From contig LRSK01000151.1 of NCBI GenBank assembly GCA_001563325.1, forward strand, positions 1 through 17,441: a stretch of DNA of 17,441 nt, read 5' to 3'. This document shows, piece after piece, positions 6,449 to 13,982 of the stretch (positions within the stretch are counted from its first letter, which is position 1; each line of letters starts with the position of its first letter). Under the pieces are notes generated by a model that saw only the letters and a list, made by a program, of their open reading frames with translations, was not told where the DNA came from and made no database searches. The position numbers and the translations under genes are program-made. This stretch comes from Candidatus Thorarchaeota archaeon SMTZ1-83 (GTDB lineage Archaea > Asgardarchaeota > Thorarchaeia > Thorarchaeales > Thorarchaeaceae).

Positions 6449-8143
6449 TCAAAAGGCAATTGGGAGCATTGATGCCATGACCCAACTGAAGAGCACAGCA
6501 TTTACAATAGGGCCAAGCCAGTGTTGACCTGTCAAATGATGGCTCCACATAATTACTACCGATGAAATCACAAACCATGGAGCAAAGGCATAGAAGAACA
6601 GGAATGAAAAGCCCAACATACTTGGCAGGAGTGCAAATCCAGTAATCATCCCATAACCATAATGTAGTGTCAGGAGGATGAAATAAGGGCTACATTTGAT
6701 GAGAATCGCTTTCAGAGTCCAATGAAATTGTGTTCCTCTCCATGTTTCTCTAGCCTTGGTTCGCATTGCCCCTACCAGCCACTCACTCTCAACAAAGAAG
6801 TAGACTAGAAACGGGATGACATAGATTGGGACCATGATTGCACGTGATGCAGTCAAATCATTGAATCCAGGAAGGAAACAACGGAAATCGAGGGCTAGTC
6901 CTAAATCAACAAGAAGTGTCCACGCATACATCCAAGCTGTAATGACTGCTGCCAGGAGAAGGGCCACAGCGACATGTCTAGGAGTATCGTTTGGCTCCGT
7001 CCTTACTTCAGAAGTCATCTGGGGGCGCTTACGTCTGATTAGTTTCAGAATCAAGAAAGACAACAACCCACTGCCTAGGAACCATAGGGCTATAGAGAGT
7101 CCATATGACTGCGGGAATGGCAGAAACAGACCTATCGCCAGCAAAGGATAGAATGCTCCGAGGCCTATTGCTGCGTATGCGATTCCCAATCCAAAGAAGG
7201 TGCGATTCCCAATCGTGCGTTCAGTTGAGGAAGTTCCTCTGAGCTTACGAAACGGAGAAACACCAATCAGAATCACAAACAGCGGGAATTGAGTGAGGAC
7301 TACTCCTAGCAGACCAACGAACCCACCAGCAAGCCAGAGCGGGTAGATTTGGTCTCCAGATGGAATCCAGTAAGAGTCTTCCACTCCATTTTTGAGCCCC
7401 TCCTTCATCCATTCCACACTCTCAGCTACGATAATGGGGTCTATTGTCTCAAACAGATGGTTTGTTCTTGGAAGGACAATTCTGCGGGCGGTATTGTCAC
7501 CAAAACTGCCGTAAGTGACTCCCGCTTGAATTCCTGTGACTCCAAAGAATCCTTCCAGCAATGCTAGATTATGTGTGTACGAGGAGAGAGCATCAAACTC
7601 TCCTATGGCTAGGAGCGTGCTTGGGATATATGGTACCTCACTCCGGTTCAGCCCGCTTCCTACTAACACTAGTGCATCGACATTGACAGACGACTCTTCA
7701 ATAGCACTCCAGGCAATTCCACCCCCCATGCTATGCCCAATTAGGCCTATTGCGGAACTATCGACGTAGTCAAGACTCGCAAGGTAGTCTAATGCTGCAG
7801 CTCCACTTCCTGTGCCTGGTTCTGAGTTGCCATGCGAATTGGCATCTATCGTCAATACTACAAACCCTCGTCTTGAGAGCTCTATTCCAAACGCCATGAG
7901 CCATTCTTTGCATTGAATAACGCCATGTATCACTACCACACCAGGCAATGGATTTGTGTCTGTGGCGTAATTTGGTTGTTGCACAGTGCTGTGAATCCAA
8001 GAACCATCCGCAGCCTGGAAGTCAACCTCAGTCACAAATACAGTCCCAAATCCACTTTGAACACTAGCTGTCAAGGTCACGCCTGACAGCATAATCAAAA
8101 TGCTCACAATCAAAACGAAATGCCTAGGTCTGAGTCTTGCCAT
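6449..8143 (-). CDS. Exported alpha/beta-hydrolase fused to a multi-pass membrane domain
   Basis: This is a 564-residue two-part protein. An N-terminal hydrophobic segment (about 8-28) acts as signal or anchor and should place the hydrolase outside the cell. The hydrolase domain (about 35-255) has the oxyanion HG at 73-74, nucleophile Ser138 in GHSMGG, probable acid Asp184 in GEFD and His229 in TNHLF. The second half has about eight to ten hydrophobic helices (from IYPLWLAGGFVGLLGVV to the C-terminus) with no transporter motif I recognise. An extracellular esterase or peptidase acting on lipid or cell-surface material is a guess. ATG 8143 is chosen over an in-frame start at 8176 because GAGG lies at 8154-8157, 10 nt upstream. 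The gene is divergent to a methyltransferase and shares a promoter region with it. Confidence 0.82.
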   Translation of the reverse strand: MARLRPRHFVLIVSILIMLSGVTLTASVQSGFGTVFVTEVDFQAADGSWIHSTVQQPNYATDTNPLPGVVVIHGVIQCKEWLMAFGIELSRRGFVVLTIDANSHGNSEPGTGSGAAALDYLASLDYVDSSAIGLIGHSMGGGIAWSAIEESSVNVDALVLVGSGLNRSEVPYIPSTLLAIGEFDALSSYTHNLALLEGFFGVTGIQAGVTYGSFGDNTARRIVLPRTNHLFETIDPIIVAESVEWMKEGLKNGVEDSYWIPSGDQIYPLWLAGGFVGLLGVVLTQFPLFVILIGVSPFRKLRGTSSTERTIGNRTFFGLGIAYAAIGLGAFYPLLAIGLFLPFPQSYGLSIALWFLGSGLLSFLILKLIRRKRPQMTSEVRTEPNDTPRHVAVALLLAAVITAWMYAWTLLVDLGLALDFRCFLPGFNDLTASRAIMVPIYVIPFLVYFFVESEWLVGAMRTKARETWRGTQFHWTLKAILIKCSPYFILLTLHYGYGMITGFALLPSMLGFSFLFFYAFAPWFVISSVVIMWSHHLTGQHWLGPIVNAVLFSWVMASMLPIAF

Positions 8144-8187
8144 AATCAAGATTCCTCTGCATGTTTCTATTGACACAGGCTTCCCTG

Positions 8188-8200
8188 AGATTTATTTCAT
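8188..8200. promoter_or_regulatory. Shared TATA-like element of two divergent genes
   Basis: The AT-rich run GATTTATTTCAT lies about 29 bp before ATG 8222 on the plus strand, the spacing of a leaderless archaeal promoter. Read on the minus strand (ATGAAATAAATC) it also fits a promoter giving a leader of about 25 nt that carries the GAGG site of the membrane hydrolase. The 78-bp gap between the two starts has no other AT-rich box. Confidence 0.4.
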
Positions 8201-8221
8201 ATGATTTCCTCAAAATCAATT

Positions 8222-8851
8222 ATGCCAGAGTGGGAAGACATCTTTGAAGAACAGGGTAGAGTGTTCACTGAGCCGCATCAGGACATGGAGTGGGTTGTTC
8301 AGGTCTTTCAGGAGTATCAGGTGCGGAGGGTCCTAGATGTCGGATGCGGGTCCGGTCGTCACTTAGTATATCTCTCCAAAAGAGGCTTTGAAACCTATGG
8401 GTTTGATATATCCCAGAGGGCCCTATCTCTCGCTCAGGAATGGCTCCAAGAAGAAGGACTTCACTCTGCAATCATTGAGCACCGAATGGAGGAGAGATTC
8501 CCCTATGATGACGCATTTTTCGATGCTGTGGTATCAACACAAGTGATTCATCATAATCGAATGAGTGAGATTCTCTTCACGGTGAGCGAGATAGAACGCG
8601 TTCTTAGATCTGGTGGCATACTCTTTGTTTCCTTTCCAAGACTCTCTGGAGTGCCTAGTGAGGGTGATAAGGACTGGGAGCTAGAACAAATAGAGCCCGG
8701 AACATACATCCCTCGAAGTGGTCCTGAGGCTGGAATCGCTCATCATTACTTCACTGAAGATGAAACCTACAAGGTCTTTGCCAATTTTGACATTCAAAGC
8801 ATCCACATGGATGAAACAAACCATAGATGCGTTCTTGGTATCAAAAGGTAG
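8222..8851 (+). CDS. Class I SAM-dependent methyltransferase
   Basis: This is a 209-residue methyltransferase of the seven-strand Rossmann type. Motif I is VLDVGCGSGRH near 37-47. The acidic residue after strand 2 is in GFDIS, motif II/III is FDAVVSTQVIHHNR, and ERVLRSGGILFVSFP is the post-motif typical of the UbiE/Methyltransf_11 group. The acceptor cannot be told from sequence. The C-terminal part has HHYFTEDE, as in many small-molecule methyltransferases. An in-frame ATG lies at 8201, but ATG 8222 is preferred because a TATA-like element sits about 29 bp before it and PEWEDIFEEQG is a natural N-terminus. The gene ends 5 bp from the convergent HDAC gene. Confidence 0.88.
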   Translation: MPEWEDIFEEQGRVFTEPHQDMEWVVQVFQEYQVRRVLDVGCGSGRHLVYLSKRGFETYGFDISQRALSLAQEWLQEEGLHSAIIEHRMEERFPYDDAFFDAVVSTQVIHHNRMSEILFTVSEIERVLRSGGILFVSFPRLSGVPSEGDKDWELEQIEPGTYIPRSGPEAGIAHHYFTEDETYKVFANFDIQSIHMDETNHRCVLGIKR

Positions 8852-8856
8852 CCAGC

Positions 8857-10044
8857 TCACTTCTCAAGCCCAAAAGTCGGAAATATGAGTTCCTTCACCT
8901 TTTCGATAGTTTCATCGACCGCTCTCTTGACTTTTGATTCATGCTCCGCGTACATCCTCTGTGGACGGTCAGTCCAGCCACCTCGTTTTACTTCAAAACC
9001 ATATTTGTGACACATTTCTATCCATTTTGCAGGTATTAATGGTGGTAATGCAATGTCCGCAAGATCTGCAAGTAGAACAGTCCATACTCTAGCGGCCGTC
9101 ACCGGATGATATCCTCCCCCACCTACTATGACCAGTTTCTTGTTTCCTAAATGGGCCAATTGGCGTACGGTCTTCGATAGACGATGATATGTGTCAAGAT
9201 TGAGAAGGAGGTCAGCGAGAGGGTCATCCATGTGTGCATCCGCACCGGCATTCCAAAAGACCAGGTCAGGTTTGTATGCTAGCCATATAGGCACAATAAT
9301 CTCTTCAAAGGCCTTCCAATACTCAAAGTCGTCAGTAAGGGGAGGTAGAGGAATATTCACGGAGTAGCCTTTTCCTTCACCAATCCCAACCTCCTCGGGT
9401 TGCCCAGTACCCGGAAAAAAGCCCATGCTCAGTTCATGCGTTGAAATAGTTAATACCGAGGGGTCATGATAGAACGCCTCTTGAGTGGCATCTCCATGAT
9501 GGACGTCTGTGTCTAAGTACAGCACTTTCTTGTTGGGATACTTCTCCTTGAACTTCTTGATTGCGACCACTGTGTCGTTGAGGTAGCAGAAACCACCCGC
9601 ATTAGAGCTGTAGGCGTGATGAAAACCACCAATGATAGACATAGCATCCTCGAACTTGCCATCTGCAACACCCATTACTGCATCAATGGTCGCACCTACT
9701 GGATAGCTTGCATACTTATCCACCTGATGGAACACTGGACACTCATCAGTATCCAAACCAAAACGTGAGGAGAATGCAGATCCCATGTTTCCAAACAGCT
9801 CTAAGGTTTCAATGTATGAGGGATCATGATAGAGTCCTAGCTCCTCGCGTGTGGCTAGTCGCATTTGATGCAAGGATATTCTATCACTCTGCAGCAGTCC
9901 TGACATGACCGGAAGTCCCCAGGTTATATCAAGACGTGGTCTATTCCAGAACGGATTCGGTTGCATCCTCATGGTGTCCAGCTCATCTATTCCGTCCATC
10001 TTGAGCAGTTCTTCAGGGCTGAACACAGCTGTTAAGTGGGACAA
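8857..10044 (-). CDS. Histone deacetylase family protein, class I/AcuC-like
   Basis: This 395-residue arginase-fold deacetylase has the class I layout. GGFHHA carries the His pair 142-143. The zinc ligands are Asp180 and His182 in DTDVHHGDAT and Asp269 in AGADAH, and the catalytic Tyr312 is in GGGGYHP. NPFWNRPRLDIT replaces the usual HP(M/F)NPxRL entry motif. AcuC-type relatives deacetylate acetyl-CoA synthetase in some bacteria, and archaeal members may act on chromatin or metabolic proteins; the target is not known. The start codon is TTG at 10042-10044, supported by GGAGG (minus strand, 10052-10056) with a 7-nt spacer. No upstream ATG or GTG is open in frame. This is the second HDAC homologue in the window and differs clearly from the first. 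It is divergent from the UROD-PolX unit. Confidence 0.9.
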   Translation of the reverse strand: MSHLTAVFSPEELLKMDGIDELDTMRMQPNPFWNRPRLDITWGLPVMSGLLQSDRISLHQMRLATREELGLYHDPSYIETLELFGNMGSAFSSRFGLDTDECPVFHQVDKYASYPVGATIDAVMGVADGKFEDAMSIIGGFHHAYSSNAGGFCYLNDTVVAIKKFKEKYPNKKVLYLDTDVHHGDATQEAFYHDPSVLTISTHELSMGFFPGTGQPEEVGIGEGKGYSVNIPLPPLTDDFEYWKAFEEIIVPIWLAYKPDLVFWNAGADAHMDDPLADLLLNLDTYHRLSKTVRQLAHLGNKKLVIVGGGGYHPVTAARVWTVLLADLADIALPPLIPAKWIEMCHKYGFEVKRGGWTDRPQRMYAEHESKVKRAVDETIEKVKELIFPTFGLEK

Positions 10045-10242
10045 ACCTTCTCCTCCATCAGTTGAGCAGATTGACTGGACTGGGTTTTGAATTGATATTA
10101 CTTATGGTGTGTCATTATTTGGTTTCAATCATTCTGAGCATGTCTTCCTTCCATGACCAACTAATGGCCTTTCCGAGCCGCTTCACGGCGACAGGCACCA
10201 CTTCGAAACGCTCATTATCTCATATTCAATGACGTCGTAACC

Positions 10243-11271
10243 ATGTCCAAGTTCGAGCTTCTCAAACAAACCTTCCTAGGAAACCTTGGAGAGAGTATTC
10301 CTGTTTCCATATGGAAACATCATCCGGAGAAAGACCGCACACCTGAGGGACTTGCAGCAGAAGAGATTGCATTCCACAAACGGTTCGACCATGACCTCAT
10401 GAAGGTATCATTTCATGGACGGTATCCAGTGGTGGACTGGGGCTGTGAAGTTGTTTACGATGGTGCAATCTCCGGATCTACAACTTGTGATAAGTGTGTG
10501 ATCCAGGAGGCAAGTGATTGGGAGGTCTTAGAACCGCTTGATGTCAACAGTGGTGAGTTCGGACTGCAGGTTCGAGCCATTGAACTGATACAGAAATATG
10601 CACATGACAAGGTTCCCACAATGGCAACTGTATTTGACCCCTCAATGGTTGCAGACAAGCTGAGCGAGAAACCAGTGACTGATTATATGGATGAAAGCCC
10701 TGAGGTTCTTGAAAGCGTCTTAGATATGATAACAAGCGTGATGGTTGACTTTGCAAGAGCGACCCTTGAGGCAGGAGCTGATGGGATATTCATAGCCACA
10801 CAGCATTCCACACACACATCAGTGACAGACGACCAATACAAGAGGTTTGTTTATCCGTTCGATTCCAAACTGATATCTAAGCTTCGAGCGAAGACTAAGT
10901 TCATGGTGATGCACCTTCATGCCAAAGAAGAGGATGAGAAGATCCGATTTGATAAGATTGCGAATACTCCCGGCCTAGATGCACTCAATTGGGAGGATCA
11001 GAGCGCCGACCTCACACTCTCTGAAGGAAAGAAACTGTCGCGAAAGACTGTAATGGGAGGTATTGACCATAATGGCATCTTTAGAACAGGCACCCCTGAC
11101 GAGGCTGAAGAACAGGTCTTGCAGGCTGTTCGAGAGGCTGGGCTCAAACAATTAGTGATTGCCCCAGGATGTGTAATCACAGTTGACACACCAATGGAGA
11201 ACATTCAAGCCGTGGTGGACTCTATTAAATCAATCACTCCTTGGGCAAGGGAGTGGGAGGCATATTCTTGA
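10243..11271 (+). CDS. Uroporphyrinogen decarboxylase (URO-D) family protein
   Basis: This 342-residue TIM-barrel protein belongs to the UROD family, which includes HemE and the methylcobamide:CoM methyltransferases MtaA/MtbA. It lacks the HemE N-terminal RQAGRY-type motif, so haem synthesis is unlikely. In methyltransferase members a zinc site is made by His-x-Cys and a later Cys. Here the equivalent positions look like His224-Leu-His226 (MVMHLHA) and Cys310 (APGCVITVDTP), so a His/His/Cys site is possible. A role in methyl or corrinoid transfer is inference, and no corrinoid protein gene is adjacent. ATG 10243 is 198 bp from the divergent HDAC start, with AT-rich TTATCTCATATT about 25 bp upstream. 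The stop overlaps the start of polX. Confidence 0.82.
   Translation: MSKFELLKQTFLGNLGESIPVSIWKHHPEKDRTPEGLAAEEIAFHKRFDHDLMKVSFHGRYPVVDWGCEVVYDGAISGSTTCDKCVIQEASDWEVLEPLDVNSGEFGLQVRAIELIQKYAHDKVPTMATVFDPSMVADKLSEKPVTDYMDESPEVLESVLDMITSVMVDFARATLEAGADGIFIATQHSTHTSVTDDQYKRFVYPFDSKLISKLRAKTKFMVMHLHAKEEDEKIRFDKIANTPGLDALNWEDQSADLTLSEGKKLSRKTVMGGIDHNGIFRTGTPDEAEEQVLQAVREAGLKQLVIAPGCVITVDTPMENIQAVVDSIKSITPWAREWEAYS
11255..11260 (+). promoter_or_regulatory. Ribosome binding site deciding the TTG start of polX
   Basis: GGGAGG lies inside the last codons of the UROD gene, 7 nt before TTG 11268. It selects this TTG over an earlier in-frame TTG at 11241, which would add nine residues not typical of PolX. 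Confidence 0.65.
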
Positions 11272-12983
11272 CAAAGAACCGTGAAGTTGCACTTGCGCTT
11301 AATGAGATATCCCTACTGCTTCAGATTGAGGGGACGGACAAGTTCAAACACCTTTCCTATGCCAGAGCAGCCCGGTCTGTAACCGGACTTGGAGAAGACA
11401 TCGAGGTCATACGTGCGCGTGGAGAACTAGAAAAGATTCCAGGTGTAGGGACGGGAATCTCAAAGAAGATTGAGAGCTTTCTTGATACTGGTTCAATAAA
11501 GCTGCTCGACGAGCTTAGAGAGCAAGTCCCTGTGAAGGTCTGGGAGCTTGATGCTATCCCGGATGTAGGTCCGAAGACAATCAAAATGCTATATCAGGAA
11601 TTGGGCATCATTGACCTTGACTCCCTAGAAAAGGCCTTGAATGAGGGGAAACTCGATGATCTCAAGGGCATGGGGGAGAAGACACTGGAGAAGATGCGAG
11701 AAGGCATAGCAATTGCACGACTAGGATCATCAAGAACCTTGATGTCTGACGCTTTGACTGCTGCTGAGCCTGTTGTGACCGAATTACGAAGACTTGCAGA
11801 TGTAAGACAGGTTGAAATAGCTGGGTCCCTACGAAGACGAAGAGAAACTATCGGTGACATTGACATCCTTGTGGATGCCGTTGAGGAATCCAAGGTGATG
11901 GATTACTTTGTTAGCGCAAGCTATGTCGAAGAGGTTCTTGCCCATGGTTCTACGAAGTCTGCAATTCGGACAAAGGACGGCCTGCAGATTGACCTTCGGA
12001 TAGTCCCCGCTGAGAGCTATGGAGCTGGGCTACAGTATTTCACTGGAAGTGTGGACCACAATGTCAAGCTCAGAAGCATTGGAGTGAAGAAAGGGCTGCG
12101 TCTGAACGAGTATGGTCTATTTAGGGGGGAGGAAAAGATAGCAGGTTCTGATGAAGAGGGCATATACAAAGCCCTTGGTCTTGCGTACATCCCTCCTGAA
12201 CTCAGAGAGGATAGGGGTGAGATAGAGGCTGCCCAGGAGGGCAAGCTACCCAATCTGATTACAATCAACGATATCCGCGGAGACCTACACATTCATACCG
12301 ATCAATCAGATGGGAAGAACACAATTGATGAGATGCTTACCGCAGCAGCAAAGAAGAAGTATGAATACTACTGTTTGTCTGACCATACACAAAGCCTGAC
12401 TATTGCAAATGGTATGGATGAATCACGTCTTCTCAAGCGAATTGACGAGATTGATGACCTGAATGTTTCTGGAAATTGGAGGATGAAGATTCTAAAGGGC
12501 GCCGAGGTTGATATCCTGGCGGATGGCAGTCTTGACATTGAGGACAGTGTCCTCAGCCAGCTTGATGTTGTCACCGTTTCAGTTCACAGTCGAATGAAAG
12601 ATGATAAGAAGAAGATGACGGAACGAGTCTGTCACGCCCTTGAGAATAAGCATGTCCATGTACTGGGACATCCCACTGGCAGGCTCCTTCTGAAGCGACC
12701 TGAGTTTGAGATAAACCTAGAGGATGTTTTTGAAACAGCAAAGAAGCACAATGTGGTGATGGAGCTTAACGCACATCCACAGCGCTTAGACCTCAATGCA
12801 GGCAACTTGCGTGCTGCAACAAGGATTGGTCTCAAAATTGCCATCAATACGGATGCACATTATACATCCGAACTTGACTTCATGCAATTCGGAGTGTTCC
12901 AAGCTCGTAGAGGATGGGTCACAAAGAACGATGTGGTGAATAGCTACAGCCTTTCTAATTTAATGAAAGCAATCAAGAAGTGA
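11268..12983 (+). CDS. polX: Family X DNA polymerase with PHP domain
   Basis: This is a complete 571-residue PolX. The N-terminal 8-kDa-like domain carries helix-hairpin-helix motifs (IPGVGTGIS near 57-64, IPDVGPKT near 97-104, LKGMGEKT near 132-139). The nucleotidyltransferase site is AGSLRRRRETIGDIDIL at 185-201 with Asp197 and Asp199, and the third Asp is in LQIDLRIVP near 242. The C-terminal PHP phosphoesterase starts at RGDLHIHTDQSDG (about 337-349) and keeps LSDHT, GAEVDIL, VSVHS, LGHPTGR, NAHPQRLDLN and NTDAH, so the metal-binding residues appear complete. Such enzymes fill short gaps in base-excision repair and have 3'-5' exonuclease or AP-endonuclease activity through the PHP domain. 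The TTG start overlaps the UROD stop (TTGA), so translation is probably coupled. Confidence 0.95.
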   Translation: MTKNREVALALNEISLLLQIEGTDKFKHLSYARAARSVTGLGEDIEVIRARGELEKIPGVGTGISKKIESFLDTGSIKLLDELREQVPVKVWELDAIPDVGPKTIKMLYQELGIIDLDSLEKALNEGKLDDLKGMGEKTLEKMREGIAIARLGSSRTLMSDALTAAEPVVTELRRLADVRQVEIAGSLRRRRETIGDIDILVDAVEESKVMDYFVSASYVEEVLAHGSTKSAIRTKDGLQIDLRIVPAESYGAGLQYFTGSVDHNVKLRSIGVKKGLRLNEYGLFRGEEKIAGSDEEGIYKALGLAYIPPELREDRGEIEAAQEGKLPNLITINDIRGDLHIHTDQSDGKNTIDEMLTAAAKKKYEYYCLSDHTQSLTIANGMDESRLLKRIDEIDDLNVSGNWRMKILKGAEVDILADGSLDIEDSVLSQLDVVTVSVHSRMKDDKKKMTERVCHALENKHVHVLGHPTGRLLLKRPEFEINLEDVFETAKKHNVVMELNAHPQRLDLNAGNLRAATRIGLKIAINTDAHYTSELDFMQFGVFQARRGWVTKNDVVNSYSLSNLMKAIKK

Positions 12984-13081
12984 ACTCATTGTTTCCTACT
13001 AAGAGTATCTGGCATCATATCCCTGTTTTTATCCTATGTCTTTCTGAATTGTGTCTTGAAGAACAGAGGGAGGCATGCTAT
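12981..13081. repeat. Imperfect direct repeat, copy 1 (degenerate)
   Basis: This segment matches 13717-13812. The best core, 12990-13060 against 13725-13795, has 13 differences in 71 gap-free columns counted by eye (about 82 percent identity). Outside it, TGA at the left and CATGCTAT at the right also match, with small indels. Read on the minus strand like the gene at 13655-13906, this copy has an in-frame TAG and no complete ORF, as expected of a decayed duplicate. It begins at the polX stop codon. Confidence 0.7.
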
Positions 13082-13548
13082 CTAACGTTCCGCTGCACTA
13101 CGAATAGACTCACAAGGTGGAAGACTGGCAGCGGAAGGACTGATTCGCGTAAACCATCAAATGCGAACCATAATGCACCGGCCAAGAATGCTTGGATGAC
13201 CAGAGCAATCACTACAACACACAAGGCCGTTTCTTTTTCAGTAGTTCCTTTTACGGATTGGAATACTACATATGATATGCACAATTGAAGAGGAATGAAT
13301 ATAGCAGTCCATAGGAGTGCTGCGTCATTGGGGAATGGAAAGAGAGTATAGCTATATGGACCTGCAATCGTGCTCCCAGATTCATGGATGACTGTCCACA
13401 GTGCCGCAACCAGAGTGAACCGAATGTGTGAGCTTTGACGCCTAATTCCTAGAGTATGAGGTATGATCAATGACACCAAGATGAGAAGAATGAAGATTGT
13501 TTCTGGCTTGGGTGACTTGATACTATTATGCGTCACAGTTTCGTCCAA
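13078..13548 (-). CDS. Small four-helix membrane protein, unknown function
   Basis: This 156-residue protein has four hydrophobic segments: about 18-34 (TIFILLILVSLIIPHTLG), 43-54, 75-97 (AALLWTAIFIPLQLCISYVV) and 108-126 (CVVVIALVIQAFLAGALWF). A polar motif HESGSTIAGPYSYT between helices 2 and 3 weakly recalls the E..G....G.Y.Y pattern of carotenoid-biosynthesis-type membrane proteins, but I would not name it on that. The first in-frame start is TTG 13548 without a clear ribosome binding site; GTG 13536 is an alternative. The gene lies between the two copies of a ~95-bp direct repeat, and its stop falls inside the right end of copy 1. Confidence 0.6.
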   Translation of the reverse strand: MDETVTHNSIKSPKPETIFILLILVSLIIPHTLGIRRQSSHIRFTLVAALWTVIHESGSTIAGPYSYTLFPFPNDAALLWTAIFIPLQLCISYVVFQSVKGTTEKETALCVVVIALVIQAFLAGALWFAFDGLRESVLPLPVFHLVSLFVVQRNVR

Positions 13549-13654
13549 CGAAGACTACCAGTTCGTACGACTGCTAATCACTGAATTATCTTTCGTCTGA
13601 ACAGTCATAATGTAGGACACGAACCCCCCTTGCCAATTGATGCACCGCTGAAAT

Positions 13655-13906
13655 CTAGAGGCTGTTGACAGCCACAATAAGCTCGCTTTCTACGTGGACA
13701 AGACAGCAAAATAGGTTGACCCCATGTCTCCTACCAAGAGCATCTGGCACCATATCCTTGTCTTCATACCATATCTCTCTGAATCGTGCCTTGAACTCTT
13801 CTGACATGCTATTGCCTCGCTTTACACCATACTTGTTGGTCAGGTGATTCTCGGTCAGCATGAAGAAGTACTGCATTAGTTGCTCAAGCTGGTTATCATC
13901 ACTCAT
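13655..13906 (-). CDS. Small soluble protein, unknown function
   Basis: This 83-residue protein is charged and mostly helical: MSDDNQLEQLMQYFF, then NKYGVKRG, SEEFKARFREIWYEDKDMVP and a more hydrophobic tail VNLFCCLVHVESELIVAV. I do not recognise it. ATG 13906 is preferred over an in-frame TTG at 13918. TACATAAG read on the minus strand (13939-13932) lies about 30 bp upstream and fits a TATA box for a short or absent leader. The middle of the gene is repeated in degenerate form at 12981-13081. It is divergent from the winged-helix-like gene 76 bp away, so the pair could form a regulatory or toxin-antitoxin-like module, though nothing in the sequence proves that. Confidence 0.55.
   Translation of the reverse strand: MSDDNQLEQLMQYFFMLTENHLTNKYGVKRGNSMSEEFKARFREIWYEDKDMVPDALGRRHGVNLFCCLVHVESELIVAVNSL
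13717..13812. repeat. Imperfect direct repeat, copy 2
   Basis: This is the partner of 12981-13081. This copy is open on the minus strand as part of the small gene, and also on the plus strand from ATG 13724 to TGA 13804 (26 codons). The other copy keeps the plus-strand reading (PTKSIWHHI and onward) better than the minus-strand one. Confidence 0.7.
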
Positions 13907-13956
13907 AGTGCCAGCCAAGAATCATCAAAATCCTTATGTACATTTTCATATCTATA

Positions 13957-13972
13957 GATACAATCTTGTATC
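13957..13972. promoter_or_regulatory. Perfect inverted repeat overlapping a TATA box (candidate operator)
   Basis: GATACAA, TC, TTGTATC is a perfect 7-bp inverted repeat. Its left end overlaps CTATAGATA (13952-13960), centred about 27 bp before ATG 13983, the right place for a TATA box of a leaderless gene. A second 12-bp palindrome, TATCTATAGATA (13949-13960), overlaps it. A dimeric protein bound here would block promoter access, and the adjacent winged-helix-like protein is the obvious candidate. Confidence 0.55.
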
Positions 13973-13982
13973 ACTCTGTGAG

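Noticed and set aside
12980..13288. 102-codon plus-strand ORF after polX
   Set aside because: Most of it is antisense to the four-helix membrane protein. Only its first ~25 codons are of interest, as part of the direct repeat.
12990..13796. Template/variable repeat pair of a diversity-generating retroelement, suggested by A-to-G biased differences at first and second codon positions
   Set aside because: No reverse transcriptase or accessory gene is in the window, changes are almost all A/G rather than A to any base, and three differences are not at A.
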